A stretch of DNA of 64,000 nucleotides from Microdochium bolleyi (GCA_001566295.1 KQ964252.1:1116001-1180000), one strand, 5' to 3'. Counted from the stretch's first letter, positions 20,697 through 32,731 are shown. The notes: generated from the sequence alone by a model not told the origin. A program made the numbers and translations.

Positions 20697-23546
20697 CGCG
20701 GCCGAATGTGGTGAAGCCGTGGGCAGAGAGCTACGTGGTCACCCCGAGGGCATCACCCAAGCTCCGCGATGTCACGAGCACTGGCAGTGCAGGGCGAGGC
20801 GGTGGAGGGCAAGGCGTTGTGGATGGAGCAGAAGTCTCTAGCTCTGGCCCAGCACCAGCTGACCAGCCGACCAGCTGGCAAGGAGAGTTGTCGTGGGGAT
20901 GTCGAGGCAGGCTAACTTTAGCAGTGGCCCCGCCGAGTGCAGGTGATTTGGTGGACGGTACGATGTCTAGACTCGGCGTCCCTTGCCTGCAAGTCCGAGC
21001 CAGCCAGGGTGTGGCCGCGCGGAGATGACGGAGTGGCCTCCGCCCGCAACAAGCAGCAGCGTCGTGGCAAAGCAGACCGTACTCGCCGTCGATGCTTGGG
21101 CACGAGCTGCCACAGGAGACCGGGATGGTTGGGCGGCAATGAGGGGGCTATACTTTGCAGGGTGACAGCGGCCAGACAGCGGCTGGGAAACAACCAGTGG
21201 AATGGAACGAAAAAGGAGACAAGAGTGCTGCTGGACGGCAAATGGCGACGAGCTAGGCCAGCGAGCGATGCTTTGTGATGCGGGGCATGGTTTTCTCGCC
21301 AGTTACAGAGCTAGAGGAGGGGCACGCGGCCGGATGATGCACGCTCGGCGCACAAGCTTCAAGGTTTATTAGTGCTCGGCGCAGGGATCTGGGCCTGGCA
21401 GCAGCGGCCGGCAGGGGCTCCAGGGGCAGCGCTGCCAGCTGCGTCCGATGCCGCGATGAGCTCTTCTCTGACACATGGCTACGCGTACTCTGCACTCCGC
21501 AGTGTAACAGCAAGAGTCCATTCAAGGAACTGCTGGGCCTGGCCATACCTCGAAAAAAGAGCTTGTTTCCAGACGAGACGGGCTGCGGGGCGACCGGAGC
21601 CGGGGCTGCTTCACTCGAACAAGCATCAACGTGGCTCCAGGGAGGGAAGGTGAAGATGCTTGGATCGCATTCGCGAGTCAGGCATCGTCCACAAGCAAAT
21701 ATGGCAAGGGTCTGGCGTCCCAAGATGACTGCGGAGGCACGTGTAGCACTTCGGACATATCGCCAGACACATCGAGGCCAAACCCCCGAGCCAGCACAGT
21801 CAGCATGTGTATAGGACGTCCAGGAGTGCCTAGGTACTCGGCACAGAGCAAATATGCACTGGTAGACAGGCCAGACCAGACATCGGCAGACCAGGTGAAG
21901 AAAGCAAGATGGCGAAGACGACAGTACGCGGTGGTGGCTGCGAGAAAGAGGCGGTGACCTTTGCCAAAGATGCCGGCGGGTACTCTGCACCCCTGGGGAG
22001 AATTGCCTCGTCAGGAAGTGAAGCCATCGTGAAAGCGGTCGGGCCAATGCGCATGCCCCGTGGTGGTGGAGCGAGGGGATGACGGCCACGGACTGGCCAA
22101 AAGGGTAAGTGCATGCGTAGCGTCAGCGGGAGCGAATGCCGGTCGTGGCTGCCACCCTGTGACCCTGCATCCATGCTGCTTCCAGGCCGATATAGTTGGG
22201 CACTGGATCGCGCCGAGAGAACATTCGGAGCAGGGGCGTGCCTGCCGCTTTCTCTGGGCGGCGACCGGTGGAGATGACGTCGCAAAACTTTTTCCCTGCC
22301 TGCGGAAGATGAAACCCGCCAGAGCACATGCTCGCCCTCACTTTTCTTTGACTCCCCCGTCGGCCATCGCCAGCGCGAACTCACGGCCTGCACGCCGCTG
22401 CAGCGAGCTACGCACATGCAACATGCGGCCAACCACAGCGCCGCCTCGTCACCCGTGCTTAGAGCCTCACTGGCAGGCGCTCCCGTCTGCCCATGTGCTC
22501 AGGCCAAGCCATTGCAACGGCCCAGAGCCTCATCTGCCACATTGGTTGCAACCATAACGTCACTTGTCACCGCCCTCGAGGACAGCCCATTGCGCCATGG
22601 CTGCATCTCCATCGTCATTGCCACTTCAGATCCGAATTAGTTACATGCTGTCCCAGCAACCATTCCGATGACACAGGACCAGACCGATGCCGGTGAACGC
22701 AGGCCCCATCCCCCGTATACGTGACCGAAGGCGAGGCCCAGACTACGGAGCACAATGGCCAAGAAACCCACGCGGCTGGCACCCTAGTGACACCGCTCTC
22801 CTCGGCAGTGGCCCTTTCAGGGGTAAACCACAAAGATTTTCAGGGTCCAGGTGGCCGCGGCTCCAGCCGCGTGCACACCTTGCTGTCGCTGCTTAACCTC
22901 TTCGGGGTGAAAATGCTTAACCGGACCTTGCCATGGCCCGTCGGGAATCTGCCGTACCTGAACCAAACCCACCTGGCCACTCCAGACGAGAGAGGACGGC
23001 TCCAGTGGTCTCCAGTCTTTCCTGACATCGTGAGTCTTCTAGACCGCTGGCGGAACCCATGTTCCCCGCGGCAATGGGCCTTTGTCATCACTCACGAGAT
23101 TGGCAATGTTCTGCACGCCTTGCGCCATCCAGCTGGGAATGTCACTTCCGCATCCCCAGTCCCCCGACAACGTGGTCTAGTCGTTGGCGAGCTCGGCCGC
23201 GGAGTGGATGCTATCCACAACTGAGGAGCCGCGAAATCTCACGATGTTGCGGGCCCGATGTGGGAGAAGGAATTCACTTCCCGCTCATGACAGGCGGCAA
23301 GGCCTCTGTCGTTGCTGGTGAGATCGTGAGGAGCACCAGCGGTCTGCTCGGGGGCGTTGTTATATGTAGAAAGGCCATACGTCTTCCCATTCCTCGTGCT
23401 TGTTCAGTCCATGTTCAAGATACCCAACAGCTAATAGAACGACGTCGTTGTGGCTTCGGCCTTGATTCTTTCCAGCATTACTGCACTGTTTTACTCGAGC
23501 TTGTTTGATTTACTCCTCTGTTTGATTTATTCGCAAGACAGGAGAG
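20697..23546. other. 2.85-kb divergent intergenic region
   Basis: Lies between the regulator (minus) and the sugar transporter (plus). Frames at 21253-22089 (minus) and 22721-23224 (plus) have no domain, no splice continuation and an arginine/proline-rich composition typical of chance frames in GC-rich DNA. No transposon ends were seen. It should contain both promoters. Confidence 0.45.
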
Positions 23547-25378
23547 ATGGTTTCTACAAGGCAGATCGCCACATACACACTGGTGGCTCTATGCTGTAAG
23601 TATGCGACAGATGGCAGTTGTGCGTTGGGGATCCAATGCTGATGATCGTTTGACAGCGGCCATCGTCGGCTACGACCCGGGTTGTATGAACGGAGTCCTG
23701 GGATCAAACGACTTCAAACAACGATACGGCGTCAGTGATGATGGCGGCGAGACAATGTATCTGACACCGACCACAAAATCCCTGTTCTCTTCGCTGGCCG
23801 TCATCGGTGCTCTCATCGGCTGCTTCATACCTGCGGCTGTGACCAACAAGAGTAGGCTCACCTCGACGTACAGCATTAGACTCCTTCGATATTAGACTGA
23901 CAAGGTCTCCCACAGTTGGACGCAAGGGCTGCTTCATGATGGCATCCGTCTCGCACATGATCGGCGTCTGCATCCTGCTCGCTGCACCCCCGGCAGCAGT
24001 CTTCATCCTCGGCCGCATTTTTATCGGCGTCGCCCTGGGCCTGATCACCGCCATCAGCGGCGCCTACCTCAACGAGGCTTCGTCCCCAGGGCTGCGTGGC
24101 AGCATCTTCAGTATCCTTCAGCAGATGCTCACTGTCGGCACGGTGCTCTCCAACGGCATCAACTGGGCCACAAAGTCCCTTCCCGGGGCTAACAGCTGGA
24201 GAGTCAGCGTCGGCTTCCAGTTTCTCATCTCGATCGTGATGCTGTCCGCCAGCCTGGTCGCTCCTGAGTCGCCCTCTGTCCTCGTCCGCTGGGGCCGCTC
24301 CGAGGACGCCGCAAACTCGCTCGCCATCACGCAGGGTCTCGACTCCTTCTCTGACGAGGTCCAGACAATCGTACGGCGCCTCGAGAAGGACAGCCCGTCA
24401 ACCTCCGCCATCATTACAAAGGAGGACATGCTTCACCCTACACCTCCCGCCCCGACCTTCTGGACACTCTTCAGAGAGTGCTTCCAAGGCACCGCCCTGC
24501 GCCGCACGCTGCTCGTGGCCGCGGTCTCCGCGCTGTGCTTGAGCACGGGCTTCGTATTCTGGACGTCCTACGGCACCACTTTCCTCGCCGACGCTGGCGT
24601 CAGCGACGCTTACATGGTCTCCTTCATACTGGCGGCCGTCCAGTTCGCCTGCACAATTCCGACAATCTGGCTCACCGACCTCCTCGGCCGGCGCACTCTA
24701 CTCCTCATCGGCACTAGTATCATGGGGCTTGTGCTCTTCCTCGCAGGGCTCCTCTACACCGTGCTGCCCCGCGGCCACCCGACCGCTACGCAGATGCTCA
24801 TCGCCGGCGCGGTGACATACATTGGCAGCTACGGCGCCACCTGGGGCCCCGTCACGTGGCTCGTCATGGCAGAGCCGCTGTCCGCGCGGCACCGCATCCC
24901 ACAGACCACAGTAACCTTCGCGGTCTACTGGCTCACGTACCTGGTCATCGGCTTCGCCACGCCCTTCCTTGTCGACCGGTCCGCGGTCAACATGGGACCG
25001 TACATCTGCTACCTCTGGTTCGGCGGCGTCGTGGTCGCCCTGCTGTGGGTGTATGCCTGCGTCCCCGAGCTGACGGGGCTGAGCGAGGGCCAGATCGACA
25101 TGCTGTTCGAGCAGCGCGTCCCCGCGTGGCGGTCCAAGGCCTGGAAGCGGGAGATGATCGCTGCCGAGGAGGCCGTGGTGGCCGCGGAGAGAGGTGTCGT
25201 GGTTGTTGTCAGTGGTGGTATGGGTCACAACTCTGCCGAGACGCTGGTTGTTGCTGGCGGTGACTGCGGGAAGGGCATGAAGGCCGTCGACGCTGGTGAG
25301 AAGGACGACAAGAAGCAAACCATGGTGCAGCACGAGGTCAGGGAGGTCGACTCTTCGTCCGACTCTGACCGGGAATAG
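23547..25378 (+). CDS. MFS sugar transporter (sugar porter family)
   Basis: Predicted 568 residues from exons 23547-23595, 23657-23851 and 23916-25378. Splicing gives SAIVGYDPGCMNGVLGS at TM1, the fungal hexose-permease start. It also yields NKIGRKGCF at the TM2-TM3 loop (family GRR/GRK motif). Other landmarks are GRIFIGVALG, PESPSVLVRWGR after TM6, LLGRRTLL in the central repeat and VPELTGLSEGQIDMLFEQRVPAW at the end (the PETKGxSLEEIDxLF variant). There are twelve helices and a cytosolic tail of about 85 residues rich in Val, Gly and charged residues. Likely a proton-coupled plasma-membrane importer of a hexose, polyol or related compound; the substrate is not predictable. The second donor is GTAGGC, slightly off consensus. 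Divergent neighbour of a Zn2Cys6 regulator. Confidence 0.88.
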
Positions 25379-27402
25379 GCGGGGATGGGGTCTTCTCAAG
25401 ATGATCCTTACACGCATCACGAAAACACAACAAGGATATCCCCGAGTGCGGGGATCATTTGGCATAGACAAAAAGGACCAGAGAAAGAGCGTTTGAGATT
25501 GGCGTTTTCGCCGGCGTTTATTTGCTTACAGTATTAGTCTTTCAAAGCGAGCGGCTGATATTTTCCTTTGGGACATTTGCATATCACGGCCTAGACAAAA
25601 GAGGATGCATAGATTTGGGTTGAGCGGACGGGTTAGACTCTTGGATAATAATAATGAGGATGACTTGATCAAATTACTCCCCCTTCCGGTAGTGTAGCTG
25701 AAATAGACTGTCTTGAATCAGAAAAGGACTTACCCTAACACTTTCCCCCGACCTTTGAAAGATATTATCCTGGTCTTAGGGTGACTATAGTGTATATATA
25801 CACATATGGTAAGATCCTTAGGATAGCACGCCTACGAACTTGCGGCAGATCTGCTGGTGCAGAGACTTGTGCGGGTGGTTTATGCCCAGTCGTCCAGCTC
25901 GGGATGCAGGTTGCTCAGCATCGAATGTCATATTCTTCCATCCCCACAGCCTCTGATATTTCAGCTGCTTGCCATCGGATTACCATGTCCCACTCGTCAT
26001 CGTCGGCGTCCTCCTCCACCTCCTCTGACCAGGACCAAGCGCTCCCGGAGTTAGAGAAGTCTTTCAGACGGCTAGCCGGTCGCGTGATCTCGTCCATATT
26101 GAAGAGCGACTGATTCAAATTAGTAACCGAGACTGCCATTGATATCACCGCTACCATCACCACAGGGGGAACTGGGGCAGGTAGTTCAGGGGGAGGAGGA
26201 CCACCGGGGACATGTGGCATTCACGAGCTGAAGACTACCCCGTTCGGTGCAGGACCAGCTCCCGCAAGGGCATATCCCGTGAACGCCGGCGGGGAGAGCG
26301 GAGCCAGAACAGGAATGGAGGTAGCCTTCTGCTTCCAGTCTGCGCGCTTGAACTTGAGCTGGAAAGGCTCATGTAGGCATCATGGACTGTCAAGACGCTC
26401 CTCGAAGATGCGTCCGGCAACTCGCACAGCCTCAGCTAATTCCTATCAAACATGACCGGCTATACGTTTCAGGCTATCTCGCGAGAAACACAACCCTAGC
26501 GGATCCCTCGTGTCCAAGTCTCTGGAGCTCGGTGCAACCAGGCGAAGACCAGGAGACGGTCTCAGCACCTTCTGGTCGTCAAAATTAACCGCGAACCTCT
26601 GGCAAGCACAGTCACCACTCACAAGCACACGGGGATGCAGCAGTGGTCCCGCCCATCACAACTGGTCCTTTGCCCAGATTTCGCACCCCTTCCCGTGGTT
26701 CTTTTATACCAGTCAATAAATATGACTGATTAATACCAGATTTAGGAAACGGGAGAACAGCAATCCGGAGTCTGCGCGCCGCGGGACTCGTGGCTCGGGA
26801 CTAGAAGTAGACGAAGCGTTCCACTCAAACCGGCGATTTTGTGGAACCGACGTCCTCCGGGGATGCAAGTGGGGCCGGCCGGGCCCCGGCCGGCCGGAGG
26901 CGCGGTTACTTTTTGTGGGCGGGGGCCGGGTTCACATGTGTGTTTCGAACAGGTAACGGTCACAAGCATCTTAGTCATGTGAGTGACCTGACGGGGGCGC
27001 TCGTTGGCTGTGCGGCTTGATAATTTCCCCGGTTCCTCCCTGGATTGTTATTCTTGAGTATCCAAGAACAGTGTAGTCACACCCACCCTCTTCCCAAGCG
27101 GAATGGTCAGAACAAGATTTGGTCTTCGTCGACGCGATAATGAACAACGGCTGCAATGGGCACACAAAATAGGCACAGAGTTCACAGCATGAACCTGTCC
27201 TAAATGATTTCCTGATATCGTCCATTCTCTTTGCTTCGTTTGTGTGATTCAAAGTGGGACCCATATATGCTTGTATCGTGTTTCAAATAGAAGTACCCTA
27301 GGGGTATTATAGCTTCAACAACTCGCTGGCACGACACATGTCGCAATGCTCCGATGCTCCCTCCGCATCTCTTTTCTCTCCCGGCTCTGGCAATCTCCCA
27401 CC
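25379..27402. other. 2-kb convergent intergenic region
   Basis: Lies between the ends of the sugar transporter (plus) and the amino-acid permease (minus). It is AT-richer than its surroundings at 25.5-25.8 kb, with a palindromic TATA run at 25790-25803 and a GGCCGGCC inverted repeat at 26873-26895. No credible gene; 2 kb is long for two 3' ends. Confidence 0.45.
26873..26895. repeat. Inverted repeat of GGCCGGCC octamers
   Basis: Two self-complementary GGCCGGCC octamers (26873-26880 and 26888-26895) flank a 7-base GGGCCCC spacer. The whole can fold as a very stable GC hairpin. It lies between two convergent genes; role unknown. Confidence 0.55.
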
Positions 27403-29136
27403 CTAAGCAATCCAGAACCACATCTTCTGCGCAAAGTTCTTGGGCACGGGAGCCTCGTCGAGGGCCTCGAGCTCGTCCATCTCCTTCTTGCCCGTGATGA
27501 CGTCGATGTCCTCAATCTTGCGCGCGAACGGCGTGCGCTTGACAATCTTGTGGCCCACGTACAGCGCGAGGAAGATGGGCAGCGTGATGTACGCGGCGAG
27601 GAAGCTGCTGACGCTCCACTGGCCTGGGAAGAAGACCTGGAAGCCGTTGGTGAGGGTCAGGATGATCAGGAGGCCCAGCATGAACCATGTGGCGTAGGGC
27701 TGGAGGGGGCCCCGGTACGACAGGACCTCCAGCATGTTGTTGTGGATCATGGCCTTGCGGAAGCGCAGGTACGTGATGAGCACGACGATCCAGGCGATGA
27801 AGCCGCTGATGGTGCTAATGTTGACGAACCACGAGAATACGGCGGCTCCCGAGTTGCTGACGTTGAGGAATGCCAGCAGGCCGACCGCCAGCGTGGCGAG
27901 GACCGCCGCCCAGGGCACACCACGCTTGGTCGTGCGGGCGAAGACGCGCGGGGCCTGGCCGCTGAGAGCCATGCTGTAGAGCACGCGGGAACCGGAGTAG
28001 CAGAAGGCGTTACCGGCGGACCAGGCCGAGGTGAGGACCGCGGCGTTGATGATGTGGTTCAGCACGGGGATACCAGCGTTCTGGATGCCGATGACGAAGG
28101 GACTGGCCGAGGCGTTCGACTTGCCCGAGAGAAGGCGGCCGTCGTTGCTGGGCGTGATGATGCCAATGACAAGCGAGCCGAGCCCGTAGAAGATGGCTAG
28201 ACGCCACACGAAGCGGCGGGCGGCCTTGGGGATGTTGCGCCTCGGCGCTACCGTCTCGCCAGCCGACAGTGCGATAAGCTCGGGCGAGGTGATGAAGGCG
28301 AAACCAGCTCTGACAAAGGCTGTCCAGTACCCCAAGAACCGCCCTGTAGAGCCCTCGGCCAGGTAAGGCACGAAAGCCCCCGGATCATACCAGTATCGGA
28401 AGCCCAGGCGCTCGTGTGTAGGCTGGCCCCCCAGGCAGATGACGAAGCCGAGGATGATGAGACCGATGATGGTGATGAGCTTGACACTGGCGAACCAGAA
28501 CTCAGCCTCGCCAAAGAAGGAGACGGCGACGATGTTGAGGAACAGGATGACGATGAGCTGGATGGCGATCCACACGGCCACGTTAACCGATGTGATCCAG
28601 TACTCGATGATGATGTACCCAGCTGTGGCCTCGGCAGCTACCAGGATGGCGTAGGCATACCAGTAGTTCCAGCCGGCTGCAAAGGCCAAGCTATCGTCGA
28701 CGAATCGCGAGACGAAGTACGGGATGGAGATGCCCTTCATGGGCAGGTAGGTTGTCATTTCTGCAAGGTCGTTCATGATGACCCAGACAACCAGCATCAT
28801 GGAGAGGTAAGCCATAAACAGCGGCGCGGGGCCGACGAGGGCGAGAATCTGGCCGGAGCCGATGAAGAGACCTGTGCCAATACTGCAAGGCTTTGTTAGA
28901 CGCTTGGGAACTCTTGTCGGCGCATTGTCGCAATGGCTGTGCCCGGGGTTTGATGCGACTTACGCTCCGCCGAGGGCGAGGAACTGGATATGCCGACTCT
29001 TGAGACCGCGCTGCAGCTGGTGCCCCTCAGCCAGGTCGACGTGACCGGCCGCACTGGGGGCGGTGGTGTCGTACTTTTCCTGGCGGCCATGCTCGTCTGC
29101 TTCGATTGGACTCGGGACATCGTCGTGTCGACCCAT
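27403..29136 (-). CDS. Amino-acid permease (APC superfamily, fungal YAT/AAT type)
   Basis: Predicted 550 residues from exons 29136-28964 and 28882-27403, with an 81-nt intron (GTAAGT...CAG). The first 45 residues are hydrophilic and acidic (cytosolic). TM1 is split by the intron and restores IGTGLFIGSGQIL, the core substrate-binding helix of the family. Further landmarks are the MTTYLPMKGISIPYFVSRF segment at TM3 and AFAAGWNYWYAYAILVAAEATA. FAFITSPELIALSAGE and the NAFCYSGSRVLYSMA segment also match family motifs. Twelve helices are traceable, with a Lys/Glu-rich tail suited to ubiquitin-dependent turnover. Likely a plasma-membrane importer of amino acids by proton symport; specificity is unknown. 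An in-frame frame extends upstream of the chosen ATG but starts only from a non-conserved leader. Confidence 0.9.
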
Positions 29137-31231
29137 GGTGGTTGTGGATGGGGGGGATGCCGAGCTCCCAGACAGGTGAGGTTTGGAGAAAGAAGAGGGG
29201 AGAAGCAGTGGACGGGTGCCTCTTCTCCAAGAATTGACTCCAGGATTCCACAAGTGTCTGGAGAAGGCAAGACTGGAGGAGCGGGCGCGGCGCGACCTTT
29301 AACCGCGGCAGGGTTTTCGTACCCCATGGGCCAAGCATTTACAGAGGAGACTACTTTAAGTCGTGCTCCATCCCCATCTGCATTCTCCGCGCTCCTGCGA
29401 ACGGCAATCCTCGGTTCACCACAACATGGGCAGGGGAGCTTGGGCCCTCGCTCGGTGTGCTAGCGTGCAAGTGCGCAGAGTCCGTCGTCGGCAGTGGGAC
29501 CCTGGCAGGCTGGTGAGCACAAGGTGGCGTCGCCAGACTGCGCGGATGGCGCCGTCATCCTTGGATGCCACCTCGGACAGGGGGCCCTCGCCCGGGATCA
29601 GCTGCTATCGTGCCACCAGATTCGCCGACACGGCGGGGCCAAGATAGGCATTTCGGCGCTTTTATTATCTTGTGAGCATCTGTGCCCGCTGGGCCGACTT
29701 GGCTGCCAGCAGTCGTGCGGCACAATCAGCGACCCTGTCTCGCCGGTATCTCGCCAACGTCACGGACCGCAATAAAGGACAACGGCATGCGCAATCGCCG
29801 TCGCTATCGGCATGCTGCTTGAGCCGGTAGAGACCGCACCACAGACGATGGGGCAGACTGCAGCATGCGACTGTCGGCGCGACAAGCTTTCGCAATCGTG
29901 CTGAAACGATGCGGCGATGTGCGATCTGGGCCACAAGAAACGGGGCTTCCGAGAACGGAGCAAGATGCCTGTCCCACTGCGCGGTGAAAACCGAGATGGA
30001 GGGCTGTCGTGTGCAGCAGGCTTCCAGAAAAGCAGCGTGCTGGTGGGACGCTTGTAGTGGCTTCTAGTCAAGCGAGAGCTAAAGTTTTGGAGAGAGCCGC
30101 ATGCTGTGGCGCCTGTCCAACAGCCTTGAACTCAGCTGTCCATCCATGCATGGACTGGCATCCTGGCAGCCACCCGCCACCTTGGACCGCCGACGCTTTC
30201 CGGGCCACCTCGTCACGCTCGACATCTGGACGAAAACCGGCGGCCGGTCGACCCTGGTCGTGTCGACAGGATTGCTCCATACCCCATATGCATCACCCCA
30301 CAGCGCCCCCTCGCATGTCTGGGGTCGCGAGTCAGGACCTCTGAGCAGCAGCCCGGCTGGTCTCGGCTGAAGCATCGAGCGTGGCTGGTGGATCAGGGAT
30401 TTGCTGTAGATCAGGCACACGAGCTACGCAGTCGAGGCAGCGTGTGTTCAGGGACCGGACAAATCCGACCGTCGTCGCGTCCGTGCAAGCATCGGTCGAC
30501 GCGCTGGTAGACGCCGATGCGAGCTGCTCACCCTGCGATGGACCGAGCGTGAGAAGTCTCTTTCGGGCCCTCGATCCAATGCCCAAGGTGAATAGGTCTG
30601 GGTGCACCTCCGGGACGGTCGGACGTTCGAGACAATCGGTCGAGTTGTGGCATCAATTCTTCGGAACAGTGAAAGGCTATCTGTCACTGAGGGGCATACC
30701 AGACTCATCCAGCGACTGTCCTATCCGTGTTTCTTCATGTTGGTGGGCACGTGTGCATAGCCGAGTACGTGCGGCGTAGGGTGTACCTGCCAAAAGTAAA
30801 CGCCAGCATTGGGACTGGCTCCTCGCTATCATTGGTGCACCTGTAATCTGGCTCGCGCTCCTTCTCTTCCACGGCAGGGTCGGAGCAAGAGTTGCTCAGT
30901 GTGTGCACACTTTTCGAGAAGGGCAGCGATAAGACAGATCGAAATTCCTGGGATGTTTGCTTTGAGATGTCGAGCTGATGAGGATCGCCAATGAAAGTGG
31001 GCGTGTTTGGCAGGCCGGGCATGTCAAAAGTCTGCCAGTACTTTGCATGTAACATAAAGGCGAACATCGGGCAAGAACTCCTCATGTTCAGATAAAGTCT
31101 GCTGTGAGACTGTATTGATTCTGAGATGTCCAATAGCTGGTCGGGGCAGAGACTTAAAGTAGCTCAATTCCAGGTCGCGGTTGGATGCCCATCTGGAAAT
31201 CCCATGGACGGCTACCAACCCCTGTTTGAGG

Positions 31232-31257
31232 TACCTCAAGGAAGGTACCTTGAGGTA
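31232..31257. repeat. Hairpin-forming inverted repeat
   Basis: Perfect 10-base arms TACCTCAAGG (31232-31241) and CCTTGAGGTA (31248-31257) flank a 6-base loop. It belongs to a local cluster of GTAC-centred palindromes. Confidence 0.6.
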
Positions 31258-31306
31258 TGTACGCGTATCTTATGGGGTACAGCTAGTTGCTGCTTACGCG
31301 GATGAT

Positions 31307-31324
31307 ATGTACCTCGAGGTACAT
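31307..31324. repeat. 18-base perfect palindrome
   Basis: ATGTACCTCGAGGTACAT reads identically on both strands. It shares the GTACCTC core with the hairpin 50 bases upstream, suggesting a common origin. Confidence 0.65.
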
Positions 31325-31970
31325 GTAATTACAGAGCATTCGAACCGGCCTTCCATGCTCCAACTTCAGGGAATTTGACCTCTCTTTGTTGTGAAAGCTG
31401 GCCAGAGAGACTCTGGCGACGGAGGCGAGCCTGGCAGAGATTGGCGATGATGCTTGCCAACTACGGGTTTGATATCCTAGTGGTGCCGTGTACCAGTGGT
31501 ACTGCACGATGCGACGTGCATTGCACACATGCACAGCTCTGCATGCACTCCACCGCGGATAGGCTGAAGATTCACATGCCTGAACTGATGGCATACAAGG
31601 TAGGCTCCTGACGTCAATCAGTGCCATTCGACGTCAAGTCATCATATAACTACAGTGGAGGTTCACGATCGCGACAGCAGTCGTAGATTGCACGAATCAG
31701 TACTGGGGAAGACAGCACAGAAATCCGGCTGTATAGTCTCTACACTAAGGAGCGGTTCACGTTCTGGTGCCACCAACGTAATGAACTCTCACGCGAGCTT
31801 CGTCAACATCGTCAGCTGTTGTGTTGAGCACTGTGCCTCTCGCACAACGTCATATCTGGAGACTGGCGGCGTTCACCATGCCCCTCTAAAGCTACGCGTG
31901 CCTAGGAGCACAGCAGAAGCCTCAGATCCACTATTTGCGGCGCATCTGTGGCGGGGGATGGGCTGTCATG

Positions 31971-32015
31971 GGTACCCGGCGGCGCCTGCCGCTGGCGCCC
32001 GTGGCGCCGCGTACC
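31971..32015. repeat. Imperfect GC-rich inverted repeat upstream of the LEA-like gene
   Basis: The left arm at 31971-31986 (GGTACCCGGCGGCGCC) and the right arm at 32003-32015 (GGCGCCGCGTACC) can pair over most of their length around a 16-base centre. It lies about 270 bases before the start codon at 32288. A CCCCT element also lies at 31881-31885. Confidence 0.45.
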
Positions 32016-32287
32016 AGGGACCTCCTCCCCAATCCACCACCGTTTTGCGACCGCTTTGGGTGCGTCACAGAACGGCATGACATCACCACACCATCACAAG
32101 CTCCCCGCAGGAGCTCCCGATCCCTTCATAAACTTCTGCCACGAGCTGGATAGCTTCTGCTTCACTGCTCCTCAAGACATTTCAGAAACTCCAGAAACAA
32201 TCATCTCGAGACGCTGCAACCTCATAATCCTCGCAACAGTCCAGCAAATCACCCGTCGGTAGATACAATCCTCACACACAAGCCAAC

Positions 32288-32731
32288 ATGTCTTTCCTCA
32301 CAAGAACCGCCCCCCGCATGGCTGCTGCCGTCCGCGTCGCCCCCGTCACAGTCGCCCGCCCCTTCAGCACAACGCTACCGGCCTACAAGACCATCACCGA
32401 GACGGTCAAGGACACCGCCGCCACCGTCAACAAGAAGATCGGCGAGACCCTCGCTGGAGGCATCGAGTCTACTGGTAAGTTCTGCACAGTCTCACAGGTT
32501 GGAAAGGATTCATGAGACGTTTTTACTGACACTTAACCCATAGAGCAAGCCGCTCAGAACGCTAAGGAAGCCATGCCTGAGACCACTGGGCAGGCCAAGG
32601 GTCAGGCGAACGAGCTTGCCGGCCAGGCCAAGGGCAAGGCCAACGAGCTCGCTGGTCAGGCCAAGGGCAAGGCGAATGAGGTCTCTGGCCAGGCCAAGGG
32701 CAAGGCCAACGAGGTCTCTGGCAAGCTCTAA
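32288..32731 (+). CDS. LEA-like mitochondrial stress protein with four 11-residue repeats
   Basis: Predicted 124 residues from exons 32288-32474 and 32544-32731 (69-nt GTAAGT...TAG intron). Residues 1-30 form an Arg/Ala-rich amphipathic presequence ending at ARPFSTT, a typical fungal mitochondrial cleavage context. After a charged helical part (TVKDTAATVNKKIGE), residues 78-121 are four tandem 11-mers of the form GQAKGKANE(L/V)(A/S). Such Ala/Lys/Glu/Gln-rich, Gly-punctuated 11-mers resemble group-3 LEA and CsbD-like stress proteins that protect membranes or proteins during drying. The DNA repeats have a period of 33 bp (32588-32719) and differ by few bases. Likely a small, heat-stable, disordered-to-helical protein of the matrix; no ortholog is named with confidence. 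Confidence 0.78.
32588..32719 (+). repeat. Coding minisatellite, four 33-bp units
   Basis: Units at 32588-32620, 32621-32653, 32654-32686 and 32687-32719 encode the four 11-residue repeats. Units 2-4 are nearly identical; unit 1 has Gln for the second Lys. The copy number could vary between strains. Confidence 0.85.

Larger units (their letters stand above)
29137..32287. other. 3.15-kb gene-free divergent interval
   Basis: The longest gap in the window, between the amino-acid permease (minus) and the LEA-like gene (plus). All frames are under 145 codons, overlap on both strands and lack domains. It contains a cluster of KpnI-like GGTACC palindromes at 31232-31324 and an inverted repeat at 31971-32015. 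A decayed repeat element or non-coding transcript is possible; nothing proves either. Confidence 0.45.

Noticed and set aside
21253..22089. 278-codon minus-strand frame in the regulator-transporter spacer
   Set aside because: No domain, and other frames overlap the same DNA. The composition follows local GC content.
22721..23224. 167-codon plus-strand frame before the sugar transporter
   Set aside because: Mixed composition without a recognisable motif or intron continuation; likely promoter DNA.
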